64,000 nt of DNA. Origin: Eucommia ulmoides. Its lineage: Eukaryota > Streptophyta > Magnoliopsida > Garryales > Eucommiaceae. A program made the position numbers and the translations under genes. Positions 25,391-36,138 of this stretch are shown one piece after another. Location: NCBI GenBank assembly GCA_016647705.1, contig CM028326.1:47048285-47112284 (forward strand). The letters run 5' to 3'. Position 1 is the stretch's first letter. The number at the start of each line of letters is the position of its first letter. The notes beneath the pieces were generated by a model. It saw only the letters and a program-made list of their open reading frames with translations. It was not told where the DNA came from and made no database searches.

Positions 25391-26276
25391 TCAGTTTCAC
25401 CATAATGGAAATGAACTACATGATGACCTAATCTTTGGTTACCCCCCAAAGTACGTAGGCAATCCATAAGGATTCGGTCACACCTTTAATAACATAAAGC
25501 ATATCCTTTAACCTAACACAAAAGAACTATGTAAAGACCTAATTCTCATTAATCCGAGACACATAGGCAACCCACATACGGGTTCGGTCACATATCCAAA
25601 TAATTTAGTCTTAGTTTGCATTTCATATAACTTGCATATTTATAATCTTGTCTCCTATAAACTGCTATTGGGTTATCGCTGCCTTGAATAGTATATTATA
25701 GTATAATATTTACTACATTCATTAGGACGAAAACACAAAAAATATTTTTGTTTCTAGTTTTAGTTGCATAATAGATAACCTTTATTTCTTACATCATGAT
25801 AAAATACAAAAAAAGAGGAAAAACTTTAAAAAGGGAAATATTTTTGTTTAAGTAAATCAAAGAAAACTGCTTGGATATGTTTAACAATAAATATCTATTT
25901 AGACCAAGGTACTATTTGCGGACGGGTGTGTTGGGGTGTGTAAAACCTGCCCCAAGCATAACTGACTCCCGAACATAAAGAATATCTCTGGTACACAGAC
26001 CTTTGGAAGTCAAAACACGGGCCATTTTAAAACAAAAAATGAATTTCAAAAATCCAGGTGACCTAGCACACCATTTAACCCCATGCTAGGTGGGGACCCC
26101 GTTTTTAACATAAAATATTGGCTCAAGAAGTTTTTCAAATCAAACGCCTAGAAAAGCCCTTGAAAAATCATTTTCAAAATGAATGGATTTGGATGAGTTA
26201 GAGAGTAAGGAATGAAACTTGTTTCCTCTTCTTCCAATGCCCTACTTCTTCTACTCTCAAAATATAGGGCGTGTCA
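23122..26276 (+). mobile_element. Ogre/Tat-like LTR, 3155 bp, plus orientation
   Basis: It starts TATAGACACCGCATTTTGTC and ends near 'ggcgtgtca', colinear with 42366-45476. It holds a TATA box at 24633-24640, three structured modules (25262-25600) and a (TAA)n microsatellite at 25335-25389. The preceding sequence is 3' internal, so it is a 3' LTR. Confidence 0.8.
25335..25389. repeat. (TAA)n microsatellite
   Basis: About 18 TAA units lie between two structured modules. The poly-Leu frame on the minus strand here is an artefact of this repeat. Confidence 0.95.
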
Positions 26277-29137
26277 ACTACGTCCCAACCTTGACGCACC
26301 CCGAATTTTGATAACGGAAGAAGTAGAGAATCGGGAAGAAGATGAAAGCAAGTTTAATCCCTTCCTCTCTAAGTCCTCCAAATCCGCTCATTTTGAAAAT
26401 GGTTTTTCAAGGGATTTTGTAACCGTCGATTTTGAAAAAAATCTTGGGCCAAGATTTTTGTTAAAAACGGAGTCGCTACTTAGCATGAGGTTAAATGGTG
26501 TGCTAGGTCACCAGAATTTTAGAAATTCATTTTTCCTTTTGAAATAGCCCATGTTTTGACTTCCATATGTCTATGTACAAAAAATATTCTTTAAGTTTGG
26601 GAGTCAATTATACTCGGGGAAGGTGTTAGACACCCCAAGACATCCATCTAAAGATGATACCTCAGTCTAAATAAATATTCATTGTTAGACACTATCCAAA
26701 CAGTTTTCTTTGATTTACTTAAACAAGAATAATTCTCTTTTTAAAGTTTTTGTTCATTTTATGTATTTTTTACATGATTTAATGGAAAGAAGGTAAATAC
26801 TACAACTACTACTAGTCAGCGATACCCAATAACAATTTATATACAGACAGATATGTAAATATGCAAGCTATACTAAATAAAATGCAAACTAAGACTAAGT
26901 TGTTTGGATATGCTACCGAACCTGCACGTGGGTTGCCTACGTATCTCGAATGAGAATCAAGTCATCACGTAGTTCATTCTTGTTAGGGTAAAGAAAATGG
27001 TTTATTATTCGAAGTGTCCCCAAAGCCTTATGAGTTGCTTACGTACTTTGGGTGGTTACCAAAGATTAGGTCAAACGTAGTTTATCCTGTTATGATTTGA
27101 AAAGTTGGGCTAGTTTCGGTTAAATATGAGTTAGTTTTGTAAATTTTTGATTGATTATCAATTAGTTTTGATTGTGAACAACCTGAGTCACAATCGTAAA
27201 ACAAACTTTTGATTTTGTTAAGAACCTTAAACAAACTCCTTTACTTTGGTTAGTTTAGTGTTTGTGTGTGAGTTTTGAGTTAAAAATAGAAAGAAAAAAA
27301 AAACCATATATTTATGCATGTCCTACTCATAACTAAGGAAAACGAGAAGGTTTCTAAAGAAAAATCACACACATCCCCGAAGGAATAAAGGCCCTCCCTT
27401 TATTCCAATTTCTTAGCCACAAAGGTCTGTCAGTTTAGTATATAAATATATATGTATATATATGTGTTTTATTTAGTTAAAAAAATACGATCTTCTTGGG
27501 GAAGATCGTATAGATTATGTACAACTCATGGTGTGAATAGTTGTTTTGCTCAAATACGCATGTGTTTTTACCACGTGGTTGGATGATTTGACATTTTTGA
27601 ATGTCTTGGCATGTTTTGAATTCTCTTGAGATGCTTGGAATGACTCTTGCATGATTTTGAACCCTAATTTGGTTGTTATGGTTAAGATTAGGTGTTTGCT
27701 TGATATTCTTGACAAAATCAAATGTTCGTTAGGTTGTTCTTAAGGTTTATTTGATTTTTATGGGTTTTATGTGTTAAAAACATTAAATTAAGTATATTAT
27801 TTATAAGATCCTACTATATACAAAACAATATGCACAAAATCAACCAACAAGCATAGGGGGCTTAGTAGGAACATACCTACTTAGGGATGTTGTCTTCCCT
27901 AAGTGTTTACCTCCTTCTTTTTGATTGGAGGTTGGCCGGTGGTTGATCAGTGGTCATAGTTCTTTGAGTTCCTGGCAAAGAATCCAAGGACAACAACCTA
28001 CTTTGGGGATTTAGTCGTCCTTAAGTAACCTACTTTCTGTTTTCTCCTGGGCTTGGTATTGATCGGTGATCATCGATCCTTGAAGATCTTGTTCTAAGAA
28101 CTTCAAGAATTCCTTCCATGGATAAATTTTGATAGAATAACAGCATTTTTTTTTTTTTGACAAATCCGCTTGAGAGGCCTAAGACCCGATAGAATTTCCC
28201 TAGTTTAGAAAGAAAAGCTAGACCTTCAAGACTTGAGAAAATGAGAACCCCAACACCCTTATTTTTAGGCTGGGGGCCAGCGAATTGGGTAATGCGCAAG
28301 CAACACCAACCTTTTCATTGGGGGGATGTTTAGCCTAAAGGACTTGCTATCTTGTCTTGCTTTGATTTGGTATGGAACGAATTTAGGTGAGAAGACTAGG
28401 TTCTCAAAATCATGACCAATGATTGCCAAAGATTTCCAATCATTACCTCTCCACCAATGAGAATCCTTGCTCATGGGTGCATTTATGACTTGATGGGATG
28501 GATCCGGTTCGGTTTAGGGGCTAAATACCAGTTAGATCTATTATTTTGGTTTGGTTGTCATAAATGCTCCCAAGAAACATTTAACCTAGTCCTTAAGTTT
28601 CACTTTGAATTTAATTCAAATTCATGAGTCATGACTTGGAGGCCACACATTCGATTCATTTCGGATGCAATCGGGTGAACTTTCCTTGTAACTGTCAGTC
28701 GGTTTCCAAGTTGCCTAGTTACCCTTAGATATTTTTTTTTCAAAATATATAGATCTTTTGAAACTGGCTATGCCACGTCATTCCAAGCATTTAATTATTT
28801 ATGGGATGTGCATTAAATTCTTTGCTTGAAGGCTACTCATCCGGTTTGGTTACAGTAACGGGTCGTCACGATTCATAGCTTTCGGTTGACTTCTAAGAAA
28901 TTTTACCTAAAATATCTAGATACCTTGAATGTGGTCTTGAAATGTCATCCCAAGAATTTAATGCTTGATGGGATGGGCATTCAATGCTTAATGAATGCCT
29001 TACTTAGGTGGCGAAGCGAATCGACTTAGTTTCGATAACGGTTGGTTGCACCGTAAGTGTCTTGTCTCCTTCATTTGCCATTTGCTAGGAAACTTCTAGG
29101 AAGGCTCCTTGGTTTGTGGGCCTCAAATGATGGGTAG

Positions 29138-32025
29138 TGTCACACCCCACCCCGGACACCCATCACCCTAGGGCCGGCGTGACGTCGACATGACATTATC
29201 TGAACATCAAACTAACTAACAAACGACAAAGTGCATACATAAATATACAACCACAAATTATGACCATACACATCCTCTCTAACTGGGGACATACCCGTCC
29301 TTGAATTATAATAACAACAAAAGTATAACAACAATGAAGCTCTCACAGGTTCGCCTCAGACAGCTCCTCCCAAAACACTATCATACTACACCATCACCGA
29401 ACTCTACCTAGTGCCAATAGGGGACCGACTCCTAACTGCTGTACCTGCGAGTGTACTACCTTCTTAATAAAAACGTTTTAGATGGATCAAGCATAAAACA
29501 TATAAATACATATACATCACATATCAAATAAAAATCTCATAATATAAATAACTCATACCATAAGGAAAACATCTTTTCCCTGTCACCATAGAATCAACAT
29601 CTATATATATATATATATATAAGTACTCATCCCAATCACTATATACAAGAAAACCCCATATACGACAAAACACTACACCACACCAAACCACATCATACCA
29701 CACCACTTCGCACCACATCACTTCACACCTCATCAAATCACACCACACCTCAGGCTAGCCATGTGATCGTTTTAACCTCACAATCGGGAGTTACAACGGT
29801 ACCGTACCACCCGTAGGATTAGCCTTCCTAACAGGACATAACAACACTTTGTCATAGCAGATAATCAACGCTCTGCAGGTCTATGACAAGCAGATAAACA
29901 ACGCTCTGCAGGACTATGCCTAGCAGATAAACAACGCTCTGCCGTAGCAGATAAACAACACTCTGCCAAAGCAGATAATCAACGCTCTACCGAAGTAGAT
30001 AATTACTATGGCATCGTCGTACCAACCATAAATTTTCACCTTAAAAAAAAAAAAAAAAAAACAACTCGGTCAACTATTCTTTTCCCACAATTAAAACCAA
30101 CTAGATTCAACAATTAATTTTCCACCAATACCCAAACCGTTTGATCCATATAAGTTTAAAATTCGTCCATGTTTTAAATAAATACATTTTCCACATAATT
30201 TATACAAAAATAAATTTTTCAGTATTTATATAGAAGACAGTACACTCACCTGGCTACCCGCTCCGAACAGCTTTTACAGATTATCCTTTACCAATACCCC
30301 AGGTGCCTGCAAACCTAATAGTGACAGAGCCTAAATTAATATTTTATGTAAAATCACCTAATCATGCAATGCAGGCCCTAAGTTCCAAATTTTCCCATTC
30401 CCCATATTTTATCTATGAAAATTGTTATTATTCGGTTAATTTCATTCCGTTAATTATTTCATAAAAAAATCTTGTAATATGAACGGTCCCAAATTTATTA
30501 TTCCGGTTACAAAATTTTTATGCTAGAATTGAATTTAACAAAGTTAAAATAAACTTAATGAAAAATGATATCAATTCCGAATCGTTCTCAGGTCACGAGA
30601 TGGATTTGAATTTTGTTGGGGTTATTTGTGCAATTTCCTTTTTCTTTTTTTTTTTCTCTTTCTTTTTCGATTTTGGTTTCTTGGTTCTGCTCCAGACCCG
30701 ATGGCCGGCCCACTCTCTCTCTCTATTGCTGCTGACCACCGGCGGCCTCTCACACCTCGCCGATTCTCAATGCCAGTCCTACACCACCAATCAACAACCA
30801 CTAGCTGCCACCCCACAACCGAACACTCCTACCCACGAGACCACCGATCATACACACACATATGCACACTCTGCAACACACACACACACACACACTGATG
30901 ATAACACATCTCCTACGCCGGCGACACCCCTACGCTACCGGACGAACAGCGACATACACAGAGCACGCTACCGATCATCACTCACAAAATCAACGCTCAC
31001 ACACACACACACATACACACACTGCGACACACACACTCTCATGCATACAACTACACACGCATGCCCACAATGCCGACGACACGCCACGGGACCAACGACC
31101 CCTGCCGACAGCAACATATACACACACAATGGCATACCATAGCCGCACCCAACTTGCACCACTGCCACCGCCACCGCCGTTGATCGATCGACTTCTCTCT
31201 CTTTCCGTCTCTGTTTTATTGGGTTCTCGCCAACAAAACACACATGCATGCACACACACACCAAAAATAATTAGAGAAAAATACACATAAATACTCACCA
31301 GCTCGACGATCGTCAAAGACTAGACAACGTTCAGCAACTCCCGCTCACCGGCGATACTAAGAACACACACTGTCATGCAGTCGACGAACCACCCCACCGG
31401 CTGAACCACCTTCGCTCTCCCTTGGAATTAACGATGATATCAACATGATCACGCACACACGTAACAGCCATGACCACACTGCCAGAGAAATGTCGATTCA
31501 AGAAAATCTAACGACCCCCACTCCGGTCCTCTCTCCCTCTCTCTAGAATTTCTCTTATTTTTAAATTTTATTTGGGATTTTGATCATTTCTACAGCCTGA
31601 GAGAGTATATATTACATGAAATTAGTGGGTAGATTTGATCTCATCATGCCACGTCACCTGTTCTCTCTCTCCCTGCCGGCCGGTGATCTCTCGTTACACA
31701 CACAAAGCTTATATATGTATATATACATATGTTTATAAAACTTTTAGTTAAATTGCACTTTTCTTCCCCAGTTTCCTTTAAGATCTTAATTTTAATCAAT
31801 TTCCACTTTAAAAGTTTCTAAAATTATAATTTCACCCTTAATATTTTCAATTTTTTATTTTAATTGTCAATTTGAATCTCAAGTTTAAATTTAACGTTTC
31901 TAAATTTCCAATTTGACCCCCAACTTTTGATTTGGATTTTTAATCAATGAAATTTTCCCCTGAAATTTCCCAATACTCTAAAATGCTACTATTAATGACG
32001 TATGTTCTACAATTTAGGTCTTACA
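29138..32025 (-). repeat. Chromovirus LTR (3' LTR in element orientation)
   Basis: Bounded by TGTCACACC at 29138 and GGTCTTACA at 32025 on the plus strand. It contains a minisatellite of ~26-28 bp 'gcagataaacaacgctctgc' units (29850-30000), a (TA)n run near 29601-29622 and CA-rich stretches at 30850-31260. The longer frames here are over low-complexity LTR sequence and are not genes. Confidence 0.9.
29850..30005. repeat. ~26-28-bp minisatellite in the chromovirus LTR
   Basis: Five to six units of the type 'agcagataatcaacgctctg' lie here. The same place in the partner LTR (36845-37010) and in the solo LTR (48850-48965, opposite orientation, 'cggcggagtgatgttta' type) has its own copy number. 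Confidence 0.75.
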
Positions 32026-32042
32026 ACTCTTCCCCCCTAAAA
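32026..32042 (-). other. Polypurine tract of the chromovirus
   Basis: On the minus strand it reads TTAGGGGGGAAGAGT immediately before the 3' LTR (TGTAAGACC). This is the normal place and composition of the plus-strand primer. Confidence 0.75.
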
Positions 32043-32255
32043 AAATTTCATCCCGAAATTTTATTACCTAATCGAACAAATATGGGTATTTGTTCCTCAT
32101 CTCGTCTCCTCGCTCCCACTTCACTTCTTCCACTGCATAAGTGCGCTACAACACTTTGACAAACAAAATTATTTTCGTTCGCAACACCTGGTCTTTACGT
32201 TTTAGGATTTGACTGGCTCCCCAACGTAGGTCAAATCTGCTTCCAATTCGATCAG
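32043..32255 (-). pseudogene. Chromodomain-like end of chromovirus pol
   Basis: Minus-strand translation shows 'RKDQVLRTKIILFVKVL', followed by an Arg/Glu/Trp stretch ending 'KYPYLF', the usual carboxy end of Tekay/Del polyproteins. In this clade a chromodomain after integrase targets insertion to heterochromatin. Fossil. Confidence 0.55.
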
Positions 32256-33320
32256 CTACAAAGTTAACACATGAGAAGGGTCTGGCATATATTTCCGAAG
32301 CATCAATACATGGAAAACGTCGTGTAGTCGAGACAACTCTAGCAGTAACGCAAGTCTATATGCAATCGTGCTAACTCGCTCTAGAATTTCATATGGTCCG
32401 ATGTATCTTGGACTCAACTTTCCTTTCTTTCCAAACCTCATTATGATTTTCCACGGAGAAATACGCAAGAACACATGATCTCCCACCACGAACTCCAACT
32501 CCCGCCGGCGCTTGTCTGCATAACTCTTCTGTCGACTCTGAGCAATTTTTATTTTTTCTCGAATCACCTCTACTTTGTTTGTTGTCATCTGGGCTATGAC
32601 CGACTCAACAATTTACGTTCACCCACCTCAGTCCAATAGACTGGGGTTCTGTATCTCCTACTATACAACGCTTCATACGGGGCTATCTCGATTGTTGAAT
32701 GGTAGCTGTTGTTGTAGGCGAATTCTATCAACAGCAAATAATCATCCCAGCTACTAGGAAATTCCAGAACACATTCCCTCAACATATCCTCCAACGTCTA
32801 AATCGTACGCTCTGATTGACCGTCTATCTGAGGATGGAAAATGGTGCTAAATTTCAGTTTGGTACCTAAAGCAGTCTGGAGACTCGGCCAGAACCTCGGA
32901 GTAAATCTCAGATCTCCATCTGACACTATAGAAACCGGTGCGCCATGCAGCTTAACAATCTCATCGATATACAATTTGGCATACTTTTCAAGAGAATACG
33001 TCGTCTTTACGGCAAGAAAATGAGCGGACTTGGTAAGCCTATGAACAATCACCCAGATAGAATTATACCCCTTCTGAGTACGGGGTAATCGCGAAACGAA
33101 ATCTATCGTGATATGCTCCTACTTCCACTCTGGAATAGGTAGAGGTTGCAACAACCCACTTAGACGTTGATGCTCAATCTTTACTTGCCGACAAACAAGG
33201 CACCTAGAAACAAATTCTGTGATTTCCCGTTTCATTCCGTTCCACCAATAAAGCTCACATAAATATCGATACATTTTGGTGCTCCCCGGATGCATCGCGT
33301 ACGCTGAGCTATATGTCTCT
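32256..33320 (-). pseudogene. pol: Integrase region of chromovirus pol
   Basis: Pieces on the minus strand carry the zinc-binding region (around 33150-33320), the catalytic core ('MIVHRLTKSAHFLAVKTTYS', 'IVSDGDLRFTPRFW', 'FHPQIDGQSERTI') and the end module ('LSPRYIGPYEILERVSTIAY', 'RLHDVFHVLMLRKY'). The order and motifs are standard for Ty3-gypsy integrase, which inserts the cDNA into the genome. Broken fossil. Confidence 0.9.
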
Positions 33321-33321
33321 T

Positions 33322-34070
33322 CTAAGATATCCTTTTCAAATTGATGTCATTAGGCACACATAACCGGTTTCCAACCATCAAAGCTTTATCACTTTTCCTG
33401 ACATGATAATCCGCTCTGCGCCCATTTTTCACTTTATCCCGAATCCTCTCCAATTGAATGTCTGACTTCTGAGCTTCAATAATACGATTAATCAACGTCG
33501 GCCTTAAAGTCAAAGTCGCAATCAATGCTGCCGTCTGACCAACCGCTAACTGAACTCGCAACGATCTCAACTCTGTATACAGATTAGTATGAGCGACTCG
33601 AATGTGTGCAACCGAACCTGTCGATTTTCGACTCAAAACATCCGCTACAACATTAGCCTTTCCTAGATGATAGTTGATGATGCAATCGTAGTCCTTGATC
33701 AACTCTATCCAACACCTCTGCCTCAGATTTAATTTCTTCTGAGTAAACAAGTACTCCAAACTATGATGGTCAGTGTATATTTCACACGTCTCGCCATACA
33801 GGTAGTGCCTCCAAATCTTCAAGGCGAACACAATTGCTACCAACTCCAAATCGTGCGTCGGGTAATTACACTCATGATTCTTCAATTTCCGAGGTGCATA
33901 TGCAATTACGTGACCATGCTGCACCAGAACACATCCCAACCCTTGGTGTGACGCGTCACTATAAATCACGAAACCACCTCCTTCTGACGAGAGAGACAGT
34001 ATTGGTGCCGATATCAATCTACTCTTCAACTCCTAGAAACTCTGCTCACATTTATCGATCCACTCAAATT
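33322..34070 (-). pseudogene. pol: RNase H region of chromovirus pol
   Basis: The frame of 235 residues shows '[18 protein letters not shown]', '[19 protein letters not shown]', '[12 protein letters not shown]' and '[14 protein letters not shown]', the RNase H signature of Ty3-gypsy polyproteins with its acidic residues in place. It degrades the RNA template during reverse transcription. It continues into a tether region before integrase. Fossil. Confidence 0.92.
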
Positions 34071-34333
34071 TAGATTCCTTGTGGGTCAGTCGAGTCAATG
34101 GGGCAACTATAATGGAAAAATCCCTGCACAAACCGTCAATAGTAACCCGCCAACTATAAAAAGTTTCAAACTTCAGTCACATTTCTCGGTCTTTCCTACT
34201 AAACAACAGCTTCAACTTTCTTTGGGTTTACTTGAATACCATCTCCTGAAATAACATGTCCCAAAAACACCACATGATCTAACCAAAATTCACATTTACT
34301 GAATTTCGCATATAATCGCTTCTCTCGCAACGT

Positions 34334-34939
34334 CTACAATACAATTTGGAGATACTTTGCATACCCTTCTCTACTTTGGGAATGGACCAACTTGTCGTCA
34401 ATGAACACGATAATAAATTGATCCAGATAAGGTTGAAAGATACGGTTCATCAAGTCCATAAAAGCAGCAGGGGCATTTGTCAATCCAAATGGCATAACCA
34501 GAAATTCATAGTGTCCATATCTCGTACGGAACGCTGTTTTTGCCACATCACTATCTCCGACTTTCAATTAGTGATACCCCGATTGAAGATCTATTTTGGC
34601 AAACACTTTAGCCTTCTGGAGCTGGTTAAACAAATCGTCAATCCTAGGCAATGGATATTTATTACGAACGGTCACCCTATTCAACTGTCGATAGTCGATA
34701 CACACTCTCAACATGCCGTCCTTCTTTTTCACAAACAACACTAGGGCTCCCCATGGGGAAACACTGGGTCTAATAAACCCACGATATAATAAATCTTGTA
34801 ACTGCACCTTCAATTCTTTCAACTCAGTAAGTGTTATACGATAGGGTGGAATCGATATAGGAGCAGTTCCGGGAAGTAACTCAATCGTGAATTCCATCAA
34901 CCTATCTACTGGCAACCCTAGCAATTCGTCTAGAAACAC
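34334..34939 (-). pseudogene. pol: Reverse transcriptase region of chromovirus pol
   Basis: In order: '[16 protein letters not shown]' (start of RT), '[21 protein letters not shown]', '[10 protein letters not shown]', '[11 protein letters not shown]', '[20 protein letters not shown]' and the catalytic 'FIDD'. All are hallmark blocks of Ty3-gypsy reverse transcriptase. Coding is interrupted between blocks. The finger and palm regions are recognisable, and the thumb part lies left of 34334 in worse condition. Fossil. Confidence 0.93.
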
Positions 34940-35025
34940 ATCGGAAAATCTCTGACCACTGAAATATCTGCTATCGAAACTTCTCTCTAACTGGTGTCAA
35001 TCACGTGCGCAAGATATCCCTGACA

Positions 35026-35295
35026 TCATTTCTGCAATAATTTCCTGGCTTCTAGGGTTGAAATCAGACTAACAGGAGTGATAATTCTGTTTCCCGAGAA
35101 TACAAACTCTGGTTCACCTGAGATTCGAAATATCACTTTCTTCTTAAAACAATCCACCGTGGCATGATAGCCGAACAACAAATCCATACCCAGTATTACA
35201 TCAAGATCGTAAATATTCAAGGGTAAAAGATCTACCGAAAACTTTCTACCACCAATACAAAGCAAACTATATTTATACGCACTAACTATTAACAC
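35026..35295 (-). pseudogene. Aspartic protease region of chromovirus
   Basis: It shows 'DVILGMDLLFGYHATVDCFK' then 'KVIFRISGEPEFVF', which is the carboxy part of the retropepsin (RVP_2-like) domain next to reverse transcriptase in gypsy elements. The domain's amino part with the active-site Asp is not seen. Fossil. Confidence 0.75.
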
Positions 35296-36121
35296 AGACT
35301 CATAGTTCTCGGCTACTTCCTACACATCATTCCCTATTAAGTCTCACTACGTTTGCCCATTTCGTATAACTTTTAAATTTGCATGCCCGGCAACCTAAAA
35401 CGTATTTCCAAAGTAAATCTTTTCTAGATTAGTCTACATCTTGTCTCTTCCGTTTTTACCAAATCAGATTTAATTTCATACCACCGAATGGTCATCTATT
35501 TCTACTTTAACCATATGAACCTCCCTCTCTAATAAAATCATGAGCACACCCACACATTTATGATAGAATCCGCGTATCTCAAATAGAAGCACAGTGTGTC
35601 GTGTAATTGCAAAAATAAAGTGGTCTACCAATTCAATTCAATGAATAACTTAACATTGGATGAATTAAGTGTGCTCTGCCATACTGTTGATTTAACAATA
35701 AAAATATTACGTACTACCGACAAGGAATCCCAATGTCAAATACTACGAATAAAATTACTTATCAGTTATAATTTAATATTCCCAACTACTAGCCCCCCCA
35801 CAATCGTGATCTGCCCATTACCACTACCAACCACACTACCCGAACCATCAACTGGCAGTATCGCAACTTTGTCACACCCACTAATTACCAACAAGACAAA
35901 TAACCATGCATGATGCCAATGTACCATCTAATGCAATGCACTAACTATCACTCACGTGTCGAACCCACTTATCGACACCATACATGGTCCACTACTGGCT
36001 CGACACCACCTATCGACCCCCTATCTCAAAGTCCCCAACAAACTAGACGACTAGCACGTCTTCCTATCTCATGATCCTCTACTGACACAACTACTAGCAA
36101 GTCTACAGAACCTATAACCTA
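35296..36121. other. Leader and expected gag place of the chromovirus, no Gag recognised
   Basis: About 830 bp between the protease and primer site hold no Gag domain or zinc knuckle in any frame. The sequence is rich in 'ccacc', 'aacta' and 'tcgacacc' words. Most of gag therefore appears to be missing. Confidence 0.6.
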
Positions 36122-36134
36122 GGCTTAGATACCA
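36122..36134 (-). other. Primer-binding site of the chromovirus
   Basis: On the minus strand it reads TGGTATCTAAGCC, close to the tRNA-iMet complement TGGTATCAGAGCC used by Tekay/Del elements, a few bases from the LTR end. Confidence 0.7.
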
Positions 36135-36138
36135 AAAT

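Noticed and set aside
25218-25403. Poly-leucine frame resembling a signal peptide or membrane segment
   Set aside because: It is the translation of a (TAA)n microsatellite on the minus strand.
26212-26547. 111-residue plus-strand frame
   Set aside because: It spans the junction of two inverted LTRs, has no domain, and its two halves are complementary to each other.
30558-31316. Overlapping frames of 90-194 residues on both strands, His/Thr-rich or Cys/Val-rich
   Set aside because: They lie inside the chromovirus LTR over CA-repeat and CT-rich sequence, and similar frames recur in the partner LTR with shifted starts. No domain.
34346-34744. 132-residue plus-strand frame opposite pol
   Set aside because: It is a mirror frame of the reverse transcriptase region, which has clear motifs on the minus strand.
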